From Verrucomicrobiota bacterium (GTDB lineage: Bacteria > Verrucomicrobiota > Verrucomicrobiia > Verrucomicrobiales > Verrucomicrobiaceae): a stretch of DNA of 64,000 nucleotides. The notes under the pieces were generated by a model. It saw only the letters and a list, made by a program, of their open reading frames with translations, had not been told where the DNA came from and did not search any database. Positions 47,449 to 56,790 of this stretch are shown here, one piece after another. The stretch is from contig CAUJJC010000272.1 of the NCBI GenBank assembly GCA_963204975.1, forward strand, positions 32,402 through 96,401. Direction: 5' to 3'. Within the stretch, counting starts at the first letter, position 1. The number at the start of each line of letters is the position of its first letter. The position numbers were made by a program, and so were the translations under genes.

Positions 47449-49029
47449 TCACGCTCTCGTCGTCGCCGCACCCGGCTCCATGGTCGTGGCGCTGCTTGCA
47501 GCCATCTCCTTGCGAGGGCTCGCCAGGACTGTGGAGATCTCGGCTTTGATCCAGACCTTGATGCCTTGCCACAGCAGTTTGAATGACCCGAAGTTGGGCG
47601 CGAAGTTTTCCTTCAAGAGGTAGCTGTGGTGCAGGTTGTTCATGCCGTAGATACCCTTGGCGATGCGCTTGGTAGCAATGGCTTTGAGGCGTCCGTTGTA
47701 AAAGGCCATGAACTGGGCGAAGAACTTCCCAGCAGGGCCATCGTAGGGCAGGCGCGTCCATTCGTAGCTGGGATTGGAATACACGAGGCGCACGGGGCCA
47801 ATGAAATACGTGGCCAAGTCCATGAGGAAGGCGGCCCACATCAGTTCGGCGTCGCCCATGTAGTGATACTTGCCTTTGTAGAGCGCCTCGAACCAGTAGC
47901 GATAGCTGCGGCCATACGCACCCGCACCCAGGTAGGCCTTCTCGGCCGCGATGCACTCGCCGCGGAAGTCCTTCTTCAGCATTGAGGTGACCGCATAAAC
48001 GGTGTGCCCGCTGTAGTCGAGCCCCTGGCTGTAAAGCGGATCATTGAAGCCTGCTGCGTCGCCGAGCAAGGCCCAGCGGTGGCCGCACATCGACTCGTTG
48101 TAATACGAGAGGTTCTTGTAGTAGTAGAGGTCGTCCTCCACCTGCTCCGCGTGCTCGAACATCAGCTTGCCCACCGGATGGCTGAGCAGATGCGCATGCA
48201 GTCGCGCGGCCATGTTTTCACCCGGCGGCAGATCGTAGAGCGTGCGATCCCACACGATGCCGGCGCTCAGCGTGCCATCGGACAAAGGGATGAGCCAGCA
48301 CCACCAGCCGCGGCCCATGAGGTGATTCGTGGCGACGGAGCGTGCGGCCCAGACACGCGCGCTCCATTCATCGTGACCCGCGCGCACGGCGGCGCTGTCC
48401 ACGTCAGTCACGTTGCGATAGCGCGTCCACACGGATGAGGTGGGATGCTCGTCGCCGAGCTGCTGCACGGTGCCGAGCTGCTTGCCGAGCAAGGTCGCCT
48501 TGCCCGAGGCATCGAGCAGCCAGCGGCAAGTCGCGCGTTTCACCTCGCCACTCTCCAGCGTGATCTCCACGCTGTGCGGCGCGTCATTGTCGTTCAAGAC
48601 GATGTTCCGCACGGTGGCCGGGCGATGCAGGTCGCAGCCGAGCTTCAAAGCCTCAGCGAGGATGTGCTCGTCGAGCGTGGACCGGTCGAGCTGATACGTG
48701 GGCAGGCGCGACTGGAAGCGCGGCCCCAGCTCTGTGCACTCGTAGGGCGAGTCGTTGCGGTCATTGCAGAACCACATGCGCAGGCCGTGCTTGTTGATGT
48801 GGTGCGCGCTCAGGTAGCTGGACAGATTCAGCACGCGGGTGAGGAAGCTGCCGCCGACTTCGGAGGTGCTTTCGCCCACCTTCTTGTCGAACTCGGCTTT
48901 GCGCTCGACGATCAGGATGCGCAGGTCGGGCAGGTCGCGCTTCAGCAGCAAAGCGGCGGCGGCACCCGAAAAAGATCCGCCTGCGATGATCACATCGTAG
49001 TCAGCCTGGGAGGTGGGGGAGGAGGTCAT
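47449..49029 (-). CDS. Flavin-dependent halogenase/oxidoreductase-like protein
   Basis: YDVIIAGGSFSGAAAALLLKRDLPDLRILIVERKAEFDKKVGESTSEVGGSFL; GDAAGFNDPLYSQGLDYSGHTVYAV. Start MTSSPTSQ at 49029 preferred. Confidence 0.85.
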   Translation of the reverse strand: MTSSPTSQADYDVIIAGGSFSGAAAALLLKRDLPDLRILIVERKAEFDKKVGESTSEVGGSFLTRVLNLSSYLSAHHINKHGLRMWFCNDRNDSPYECTELGPRFQSRLPTYQLDRSTLDEHILAEALKLGCDLHRPATVRNIVLNDNDAPHSVEITLESGEVKRATCRWLLDASGKATLLGKQLGTVQQLGDEHPTSSVWTRYRNVTDVDSAAVRAGHDEWSARVWAARSVATNHLMGRGWWCWLIPLSDGTLSAGIVWDRTLYDLPPGENMAARLHAHLLSHPVGKLMFEHAEQVEDDLYYYKNLSYYNESMCGHRWALLGDAAGFNDPLYSQGLDYSGHTVYAVTSMLKKDFRGECIAAEKAYLGAGAYGRSYRYWFEALYKGKYHYMGDAELMWAAFLMDLATYFIGPVRLVYSNPSYEWTRLPYDGPAGKFFAQFMAFYNGRLKAIATKRIAKGIYGMNNLHHSYLLKENFAPNFGSFKLLWQGIKVWIKAEISTVLASPRKEMAASSATTMEPGAATTRA

Positions 49030-49117
49030 GGAAGTTTGGGCTCGCATCACTGAACGATTCGGCTTCTATCCGGGGCGCTTCGAATCCGCCATAGGCGGGC
49101 CATGAGGCGAACTCCCC

Positions 49118-50056
49118 ATGCCCCGCGAAGCAACGTCAGAAAGCCATCCAACGCAAGCACAGTCCCCTGAGTGCGGAGGATTGCATCATGCCTTTTGGAC
49201 GCGGTTTTTGCTCGGGTGGATGCGCATCTTGCCGCGATGGTTGTGCGTGCTCCTCACGGGACCCGTGGTGTTTGTGATTTACCACCTCGCCCATCCGCAA
49301 CGGCGCGGCATCATCGCGAATCTCGAAGCCCTGCGCCCTGAAGATGGTCCGCTGCTGCACTGGTGGGGAGGCTACCTTGTTTTCCGGCAGTTCGCCCTGA
49401 CCTACCTCGACCGCCTCTGGCACATCCATTTCGGACACGAGGTGAAGTGGGAAGCCGAGGGCGAGGAAAATATGCAAGCCCTGAGGGCCGAACCCGGCGG
49501 CGCTCTGGTCTTCACCATCCATGCAGGCAACTACGACCTGGGCTCCGCGCTCTTCGCCAGCAAGCTGGGCCGCGCCTTGCACACCGTGCGCACTCCCGAG
49601 CAGACCAGCTCGCTGCAAGCTCTACGCAAAAAGGAGTTCGACGACCAAAAGGATCAGCACCCGAACCTCCACGTTCACTACAACGAGAGCTACAGCCACC
49701 TCGGCCTCCAGCTCTGCAACCTGCTCACGCAAGGCCAGCTCGTGGGCATCCAGGGAGATCGGGTGGTGATGGACGTCTCGCCCATGAATGCACGCATCGG
49801 CCCGCTGGAGTTCCGCCTGCCACGTGGTCCGCTGGTGCTCGCAGAGATGACGCGGGTGCCGTGCTACCCTGTGTTTCTCCACCGCACGGGCGTGCTCTCG
49901 TATCGTGCGCAGATCGGTGCGCCCTTCGTGGCTGCGGGTGAACTCCTCCCGGTGGATCAGCTCGCTGATCGCTGGCTCAAGGTCATGCACGCGTTCCTGG
50001 TGGAGCACTGGGACCAGTGGTTCGTCTTTGAGCATCTCGTTACCCGCGTGGCATGA
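49118..50056 (+). CDS. LpxL/HtrB-like lysophospholipid acyltransferase
   Basis: FTIHAGNYDLGSALFASKLGRALHTV...LVGIQGDRVVMDVSPMNARIGPLEFRLPRGPLVLAEMTRVPCYPVFL. Confidence 0.82.
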   Translation: MPREATSESHPTQAQSPECGGLHHAFWTRFLLGWMRILPRWLCVLLTGPVVFVIYHLAHPQRRGIIANLEALRPEDGPLLHWWGGYLVFRQFALTYLDRLWHIHFGHEVKWEAEGEENMQALRAEPGGALVFTIHAGNYDLGSALFASKLGRALHTVRTPEQTSSLQALRKKEFDDQKDQHPNLHVHYNESYSHLGLQLCNLLTQGQLVGIQGDRVVMDVSPMNARIGPLEFRLPRGPLVLAEMTRVPCYPVFLHRTGVLSYRAQIGAPFVAAGELLPVDQLADRWLKVMHAFLVEHWDQWFVFEHLVTRVA

Positions 50057-50823
50057 ATGCTCTGCCTAACGAGTATGTGCGACGCACTTCCTGGCGGCTG
50101 CTGCTTCGGATTCTCCCTGCCATCGGCGTCGGGGTGCTCTGGTTCTACGGGCAGCCCACCGCAGCGATGGCTCTGTTCGCCTCCGTCTTCTGCACCATCG
50201 GCTACCTCACACTCTCGCCCACGACGCGACTGCTCGGTCCGGTAACAACCCACTGGCAGGGCGATGCTCTGCTGCTCACCCTTGATGACGGCCCGCACCC
50301 AGACTCCACACCTGCATTGCTCGACCTGCTCGATCGCCACGGAGTGAAGGCTGTGTTTTTCGTGATTGGTGATCGTGTAAACCAATGGCCCGACCTTGCC
50401 CGCGAGATCGTTCGTCGTGGCCACACCATCGGCAATCATAGCCAGACGCATCCTTCGGGTCGGTTCTGGATCCTCGGACCTCGCGGCACCTGGCGGGAAG
50501 TCGCTGGATGTCAGCAGACGCTGCGCGAGATCACCGGCGAATCGCCCCAGTGGTTCCGTGCGCCCGTGGGGCACTACGGTGCCTTCACGCATCCAGCCCT
50601 GGACGAACTGGGCCTACGTCTGATGTCCTGGTCATGCCGCGGTTTTGACACCGTTGATCCCGACGTGCCACGCGTGCTGCGAAGAATGGCCAGCAACGTC
50701 AAACCTGGTGCCATCGTGCTGCTACACGAAGCCATTCCGACGAGCGTCGAACTCGTGGAAGGCATCCTGGAACTCGCGCGCTCCAAAGGCCTTCGCTGGG
50801 CCGATCCGACTTCGCTTCAGTAG
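50053..50823 (+). CDS. Polysaccharide deacetylase family protein
   Basis: LLLTLDDGPHPDSTPALLDLLDRHGVKAVFFVIGDR, HTIGNHSQTHPSGRF (NodB-like); ATGA overlap with preceding gene. Confidence 0.93.
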   Translation: MNALPNEYVRRTSWRLLLRILPAIGVGVLWFYGQPTAAMALFASVFCTIGYLTLSPTTRLLGPVTTHWQGDALLLTLDDGPHPDSTPALLDLLDRHGVKAVFFVIGDRVNQWPDLAREIVRRGHTIGNHSQTHPSGRFWILGPRGTWREVAGCQQTLREITGESPQWFRAPVGHYGAFTHPALDELGLRLMSWSCRGFDTVDPDVPRVLRRMASNVKPGAIVLLHEAIPTSVELVEGILELARSKGLRWADPTSLQ

Positions 50824-50837
50824 CAAGGCCTTTGGGC

Positions 50838-53800
50838 TTACCGTGCCTCCAGCTTCACGTAGTCGATGCCCACCATGTAGCTCTTCACCGCCTGTGGGTT
50901 GATGCCCTTGATGGAGAAGGTGAGCTTGTGTTCGCCCGCGGTGAGATCGTGCGTGCCAAGGTCGAGTTCGTCGGTGACGACGACGGCCGGATAGTTGTAG
51001 CCATCGAAACCGGTGAGCACTGTCTTGCCATCGAGGGCGATGTCGCAGATGGCGTAGTCGCGCGCCTTCGTGAGCACGGTCTTCAGGGCGAACTTGCCAG
51101 TCTTCTCGACTGGCAACGCGAGCGTGAGCGCGTCGTTTGGTTTCGCGCCAACCCACCAGAGCTGGGAGCCGCCGCTCCACTTGTTGCCGAAGCCGCCCAT
51201 GCCTTGCGGTCGGGTGCTGCCGCCGGTCTTGGACAAGACCGTCATCGTCTCGGCTTCGAGAGCGCCTTCGACTTTGATAGCGGGACCGCTTCTTCCGGAG
51301 TCGGCCTTCGCGGGCGTCGCGTTGGTTTGGAGATAAGCCACCAGCTGACGGAGCTGCTCCACGGGCAGCGCATCGAACAATCCCTCGGGCATGGTGCTGA
51401 CTTTGGAGACCGTGCGCTTCTTGATCTCGCTCGTCGTGATCGTCTGCTCCAGACCGCCGGGCATCGCGATGCGCACGGCGCTGGGAGAGTCTTCCTTCAC
51501 GACGCCGCTGGCCACGCGTCCGTCCTTCAGCTCGAAGATGTTGAGCTGGTAGTCCTTGCCGATCACCGCGTTGGGATCGAGCACGTTGTCGAGCAGGTAG
51601 TCGAGGTTGCCGCGATTTGAGCCCGTGAGGTCAGGGCCGACCTTCTGGCCTTCGCCAAACATCGCGTGGCACTGACCGCACACGGCGCTGAACAAGACTT
51701 TTCCTTTGGCCTTGTCGGCGGCGGCGAGATCGCCCTTCGTCAGCAACGCTCGAAACTTCTTCTTCCGCTCTTCCAGATCAGCCTTCGGCGCGTTGAGATC
51801 GCCGAACGTGTCCTTCAGCAAGGCGGACACGTCGACGTTGTTCAAAGCCGCGAGTTGACGCGCTAGGAAGGGTGAGAGCATCGTGCTCGGGATCGACTTC
51901 GCCTTCACGGCGGTGAGTAGTGCTTTCGCTCCCGAAGCTGTGGTGGCCAGGGTGTTCACGGCGTCGAGCTGCGTGCTGGCATCGAAGGCTTTGAACTTGG
52001 CCACGAGCACTTCGGCCATCTCGGGATGCGCGAGGGTCGCAAGTCCTTGCACGGCGTGACGCGTGAGCACTTTATCGTCCGACTTGATGAGGCTGACGAG
52101 AGTGGGCGCTGAGGCGATGTCGCGAACATTGAGGAGCAAGGTCAGTGCGGCCAGACGTTCGCTAGCATTGGCAGACGCGTTGGTGAGCAGAGCGCGGAAG
52201 TGTTGCTTCGCTTCCTCGATGCCCATGAAGGCTTCGAGTTCGAGGAGAGTGGCTTCGACTTGAGTCGAAGGCTCTTTGGATTCGGCTAAAGCCGAAACCA
52301 CTTTGGCACGGAGCGCTACCCAGTTCTCGGGCTTGCGGATCTTGTTCCCACCGCGCGCTGACTTCAGCACCGTGTCGAGCATGGCATCGCGCACAGCCGC
52401 ATCCTTGGTCTCGGCAGCTAGCGTGAGCAAGCCGGTGCGGCCCGACTCCTCCGCTCCCATGCGGCGGAAGATGAACTCAGTGACCTTCGGCATCTTCGAC
52501 ACCTTCGCGAGTTCCAGTCCCGCCTTCGGGTCCGCGCCGACGAGTGGTTCGATGCCATACCAGATCAGGAGCGGGATGTAGGGATCGTCTTTGTCTTCGC
52601 CGTGGGCGAGCAGGGCGCGGGCTATGGGGAGAACGCGAGCTGGAACCGCACGCCTCAGTTCTGACGCCAACTCTCTTCGAACCAGCGCTGACGGATCGTT
52701 CGTGGCAAGTTTCTCGAACGAATCATACAAATAGTCAGGTCCGATTCCATCTGACCTCAGCACTCGAATGGCGGCGGCGCGCTCACGGTCGCTGGCGGAC
52801 TTGAGTTTCTGGCTAGCCGCCACTCCCCATTGATTGAAAGAGAAGCACCCAAGTGTCCAAAGTGCTCGCAGTCTGCCTGTCTCTGATGATGCGCTTTCTG
52901 AGAGGTCATTGAGTGATCTTTCGGCCTCATATCCTTTGAGCCTACCTTCAACGCTTCGCTCCATCAACACCCTTCGCGCCTGCCTTGAGAACCACTCGTT
53001 CTCCGTCTGCACGGCGAGCTTCGCGAGCGTCTCATCGCTTTCTTTGGCGAGATCGAACGGGGCGGTTGGAGTTGAGCCTTTAGGCGATTTGGGGGCGGCT
53101 GGCGTATTCGGTGCGCGCTTCGGATCGGCTGAAGCCTCGACTCCAACTTTCGCTGCGGCAGTCTGGTGCCCCACATAGCTCACCTTGTAAATCCGTCCGT
53201 TGCTGCGATCCCAGATCTCCACGGCGCCGCTGCCGCGATGGCAGACTTGTTTGTCGCTCCAATCACTGACATAGAGCGAGCCATCGGGGCCGACCTTCTG
53301 CGTGACGGGGATGAAATTCATGTCGTTGCTGCGCATGAAGTCGCTGCCGTGCTTGCCGATGTAGGTGCTGCCGTGCGGGTCGAGGTAGTCCGTCACGAGA
53401 CGATGGCCGTGCAGGTTGCCAAAGATGAGCCGGTTCCGATAGGTCGCAGGGAACTGGCTGCTCTGATAGATCGCGAGGCCGCAGTGCGCGTGGCCACCGC
53501 CAGCAGCGTTGGTATCGTCTTGCACGAGGCTTCCGTGATCGCGGCCGCCCCAATGCGCGTTGTCTCGGATGCTGCCAGCGTAGTGCGCGTGGTCGGCGAT
53601 GGTTTCGATGTCCTTGTAAGTGTAGGGATTGAAATGCTGCCCGCCCTGCCGGTGATAGCGTGCCCCAGGGACGATGTGATAGAGATGCGGGATGACGCAG
53701 GCGGTGACGAAGAACTCACCATTCTGATCATAGTCGAGCCCCCAGGGATTCGAGGTGCCGTGAGCAAAGACTTCGAAGACGTGCCTAACAGGATGGTAGC

Positions 53801-55652
53801 GCCAAACGCCCGCATTGATGGGTGTGCGCTGATCCTCAGGTGTGCCGGGCTTGCCGACCTTCGAATGCGTGAACACGCCGTGGCAGCCGTAGAGCCAGCC
53901 ATCGGGTCCCCAGAGGAAGGAGTTGAGTGTCTCGTGCGTGTCCTGGGAGCCCCAACCGTCGAGCAGGGCGTAGGCGGTGAAGGAAAGGCCGGGAACGGTG
54001 GGCAATTTGAGATCTGAGATCTGAGATTTCAGATCTGCCGGAGCAGGCTTATCACCCTCGCGAGGAATGAACATCAAATACGGTGCCGCCCCCACCCACA
54101 CGCCGCCGAAACCGACCTCGATGCCGCTGGCGAGGTTGAGGCCTTCGCAGAAGGTCTTCTTCGTCTCGTAGGTGCCGTCTCCGTCGCTGTCTTCGAGGAT
54201 GCGGATACGGTCCTTGCCAGCGCCGACCTCGCGGGGCTGCGGGTAGCTGTTGCCCTCGACGACCCATATCCGACCGCGCTCGTCGAAGCAGAAGGCGATG
54301 GGTTGCACGATGTCGGGCTCGGCAGCGATGAGGTCGGCTTTGAAGCCGGTGGGGAGTTGCAGATTCTTGAGTGCGTCCTGCGGCGACTGGCCGCGGGCAT
54401 ACTCGATCTGCGGCTTCAAGCCGGGGCCATACATCTTCACGGGCTTCACTTCGGCGGTCGTGTCCGTGCGCTTCTGCGTGAGGATAAAGACACCGCTTTT
54501 GTTGGCGGAGACGATGTCGGGCAAGCCATCGCCATTCACATCGCCCACGGTCACATCGACGCCGACGCTACTGACGGCATCGACGAGGTGCGGGATGAAA
54601 TCGACACCGCCCTTGCCGTCGCGCTTGGTTTCATACCAATACACGACGCGAGCACCGCGTTCGTCGGGGTCGTGGCCGTTGTGAGCCCAGTAGCGCTTAC
54701 CGGTGACAATGTCCTGGATGCCGTCACCATTGATATCCGCGAGCGCCGCAGCGTGCGGCTGCGAGAAGACGATGCCGTAGTCGTTGTCCGCCGGGTGTTC
54801 GCTGGCGAGCATGATTTGTTTCCACGTCGGCTGATTGGGCGCGGGCTTGTTCTGCAAATACACCGCCACGCCGTAGCGATGGGCTGCGAGGGATGTGAAG
54901 ACATCGTTGGTGCCATTGCCATCGAAGTCATACGCGAACATCTGCGCGCCACCGCCGACACCGGCGGCGAAGTTGTGCTGAGTCCAGTTCTCGGTTCTCG
55001 GTTCGCCGTTCCTGGTTGAGTTTTGCCACCAGCGCCGCGCTTCGAGCAGATCGAGTTTGCCATCGCCATTCACATCGCCCACGCCGAGGCCATGCGTGAA
55101 CTTCGCCACCTTCATGTCCTCGCTGATCGCGACGAAGGGCCACTTCTCCGTCGGCTTGTCCCAGTTCGGCGCGAACCAGCCAAACCGGCCTGCCGTGCTG
55201 CACACGATCTCGGGTTTGCCATCGCCGGTGATGTCGGTGAAGACGGGCGACTCGTTATCCACCACGTCGGCGACGATGTGCATGGGCCACGACTTGTCAT
55301 CGTGAACGCCGGGGTTCAGGTAGAGGCGCGCCTCCTTGCCAGGGAAGCCGAGGATGAGAATGTCGTTCTTCTTGTCGGCGTTGAAGTCGTGAACGTAGGC
55401 GAAGAAGTTGTCCGAGTAGCCATTGATGCTGAAGATCTTCGGCTCGTAGTAGGCATGCTTCACGGTGAAGGCCGGGCCTTCCCACCAAAACGGACCTGCC
55501 ACGATGTCAGGCTTGCCGTCGCCATTGATGTCGCCAATGCCAGCTCCTTCGGAATAGAAGTCGCCGTGGAGTTGCTGGCGCTGCCAAGTGATGTCGGTGG
55601 CGGCTTGCAGGGTGGAAGCAAGAAGCAGGACGAGAAGCGGGAGGCGGTGCAT
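50838..55652 (-). CDS. PVC-type heme-binding CxxCH protein with FG-GAP/VCBS propeller N-terminus
   Basis: DINGDGKPDIVAGPFWWEG repeats; second propeller DRGRIWVVEGNSYPQPREVGAGKDRIRILEDSDGDG; VLFSAVCGQCHAMFGEGQKVGPDLTGSNRGNLDYLLDNVLDPNAVI; ATG at 55652. Confidence 0.93.
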   Translation of the reverse strand: MHRLPLLVLLLASTLQAATDITWQRQQLHGDFYSEGAGIGDINGDGKPDIVAGPFWWEGPAFTVKHAYYEPKIFSINGYSDNFFAYVHDFNADKKNDILILGFPGKEARLYLNPGVHDDKSWPMHIVADVVDNESPVFTDITGDGKPEIVCSTAGRFGWFAPNWDKPTEKWPFVAISEDMKVAKFTHGLGVGDVNGDGKLDLLEARRWWQNSTRNGEPRTENWTQHNFAAGVGGGAQMFAYDFDGNGTNDVFTSLAAHRYGVAVYLQNKPAPNQPTWKQIMLASEHPADNDYGIVFSQPHAAALADINGDGIQDIVTGKRYWAHNGHDPDERGARVVYWYETKRDGKGGVDFIPHLVDAVSSVGVDVTVGDVNGDGLPDIVSANKSGVFILTQKRTDTTAEVKPVKMYGPGLKPQIEYARGQSPQDALKNLQLPTGFKADLIAAEPDIVQPIAFCFDERGRIWVVEGNSYPQPREVGAGKDRIRILEDSDGDGTYETKKTFCEGLNLASGIEVGFGGVWVGAAPYLMFIPREGDKPAPADLKSQISDLKLPTVPGLSFTAYALLDGWGSQDTHETLNSFLWGPDGWLYGCHGVFTHSKVGKPGTPEDQRTPINAGVWRYHPVRHVFEVFAHGTSNPWGLDYDQNGEFFVTACVIPHLYHIVPGARYHRQGGQHFNPYTYKDIETIADHAHYAGSIRDNAHWGGRDHGSLVQDDTNAAGGGHAHCGLAIYQSSQFPATYRNRLIFGNLHGHRLVTDYLDPHGSTYIGKHGSDFMRSNDMNFIPVTQKVGPDGSLYVSDWSDKQVCHRGSGAVEIWDRSNGRIYKVSYVGHQTAAAKVGVEASADPKRAPNTPAAPKSPKGSTPTAPFDLAKESDETLAKLAVQTENEWFSRQARRVLMERSVEGRLKGYEAERSLNDLSESASSETGRLRALWTLGCFSFNQWGVAASQKLKSASDRERAAAIRVLRSDGIGPDYLYDSFEKLATNDPSALVRRELASELRRAVPARVLPIARALLAHGEDKDDPYIPLLIWYGIEPLVGADPKAGLELAKVSKMPKVTEFIFRRMGAEESGRTGLLTLAAETKDAAVRDAMLDTVLKSARGGNKIRKPENWVALRAKVVSALAESKEPSTQVEATLLELEAFMGIEEAKQHFRALLTNASANASERLAALTLLLNVRDIASAPTLVSLIKSDDKVLTRHAVQGLATLAHPEMAEVLVAKFKAFDASTQLDAVNTLATTASGAKALLTAVKAKSIPSTMLSPFLARQLAALNNVDVSALLKDTFGDLNAPKADLEERKKKFRALLTKGDLAAADKAKGKVLFSAVCGQCHAMFGEGQKVGPDLTGSNRGNLDYLLDNVLDPNAVIGKDYQLNIFELKDGRVASGVVKEDSPSAVRIAMPGGLEQTITTSEIKKRTVSKVSTMPEGLFDALPVEQLRQLVAYLQTNATPAKADSGRSGPAIKVEGALEAETMTVLSKTGGSTRPQGMGGFGNKWSGGSQLWWVGAKPNDALTLALPVEKTGKFALKTVLTKARDYAICDIALDGKTVLTGFDGYNYPAVVVTDELDLGTHDLTAGEHKLTFSIKGINPQAVKSYMVGIDYVKLEAR

Positions 55653-55802
55653 GACGGGCGATGAATTGACGATGGCAGACGCTAACAGACGCAAGCGTCC
55701 TGAGACAAGCTTTGTGCGCAGGGTGCTGCGAGCTAAGCAGCGTTGGGCTCTCAAAACTATGCACCAACGAGTCGCGTGAGTTACACGACCAACAGGCACA
55801 CC

Positions 55803-56714
55803 CTACTGAACGTGCCAATCGCGCATCTTTGACATCGTAGCTGTAAACTCAGCATGGACCACATGGCTGGCGCTGGCGATGAGGCGGCCCGCCTTGCCGA
55901 AGGTCCACTCGACGGCGTAGCTGAGGCTGGTCCAGCCGTCCATCCAGGTGATCTTGTCGGAGGCGATGATCAGCATCGCGGCGACGATGTAGAGATTGCA
56001 CAGCATGATGAGCCAGCCGGAGAACGAAGTGCCGTTGCGCTTCAAGTCGCTCTGCTCAATGCGCAGGGTGCGCAGGGTGTAGCTGAGGTGAAACCACCAG
56101 GTGAAGCCGATCAGAAAGCAGAGCGTCTTCAGTGAATCGAACGGGATGGAAAATGAGCCGATCTGAATCTGCTGGATCGCTTCCAAGTTACCGAACAAAC
56201 CAGCAATGCCATACGCGACGATCACCATCACGGTGTAGGCCGGTATCAGGTAGGGCGCGAGGGAGATGAAGGTATTGCTTTTGTTCGTATCGACCCAACC
56301 GCCGTCGTGGCCGACGTGCCAGTCATAAACCACGGCCCCACAGAGCTTGGCAGCGATGATGTGCGACCACTCGTGACCGAAGACGTAAGCGATCATAAAG
56401 GTGTGCCGAGCAAAGGCGAAGATGGCCAGCCAGACGAGCCCGCCGAAACCGAACCAAACAAACTCCGTGGTCGCCAGCAGGGCTCCTCCGCGACTGGCCT
56501 GCAGCAGCAGCTCGGCGAAGCTAAAAATGCTGATCACCGCCAAGGGCAGCAGGAACAACCAGCCGACGAGGGTCTTGCAATCGAGGATGAACTCGTGCCA
56601 GTCCGCTCCCGTGCGGCGACGTGTGTCCAGCCGTGAACGGTCGTCCTTGCGCTGTTTCTGATCAGCGTGGGGCTTGTTGGAGCGCCGGGCGGCACGTTGG
56701 AGAGCGATGGCCAT
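55803..56714 (-). CDS. M50-like membrane zinc metallopeptidase
   Basis: HEWSH motif in a multi-TM context (VFGHEWSHIIAAKLCGAVVYDWHVGHDGGWV). Confidence 0.7.
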   Translation of the reverse strand: MAIALQRAARRSNKPHADQKQRKDDRSRLDTRRRTGADWHEFILDCKTLVGWLFLLPLAVISIFSFAELLLQASRGGALLATTEFVWFGFGGLVWLAIFAFARHTFMIAYVFGHEWSHIIAAKLCGAVVYDWHVGHDGGWVDTNKSNTFISLAPYLIPAYTVMVIVAYGIAGLFGNLEAIQQIQIGSFSIPFDSLKTLCFLIGFTWWFHLSYTLRTLRIEQSDLKRNGTSFSGWLIMLCNLYIVAAMLIIASDKITWMDGWTSLSYAVEWTFGKAGRLIASASHVVHAEFTATMSKMRDWHVQ

Positions 56715-56720
56715 GTGTTG

Positions 56721-56743
56721 TTCACATTGTTAACAAATGTGAA
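56721..56743. promoter_or_regulatory. 23-bp near-perfect palindrome, candidate regulator site
   Basis: TTCACATTGTTAACAAATGTGAA, 6 bp upstream of the M50-like ATG at 56714. Confidence 0.5.
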
Positions 56744-56790
56744 GTATTTTGCCAACAACGTTCCGTGACGTTTTTTGTGACTGCCGCCGC

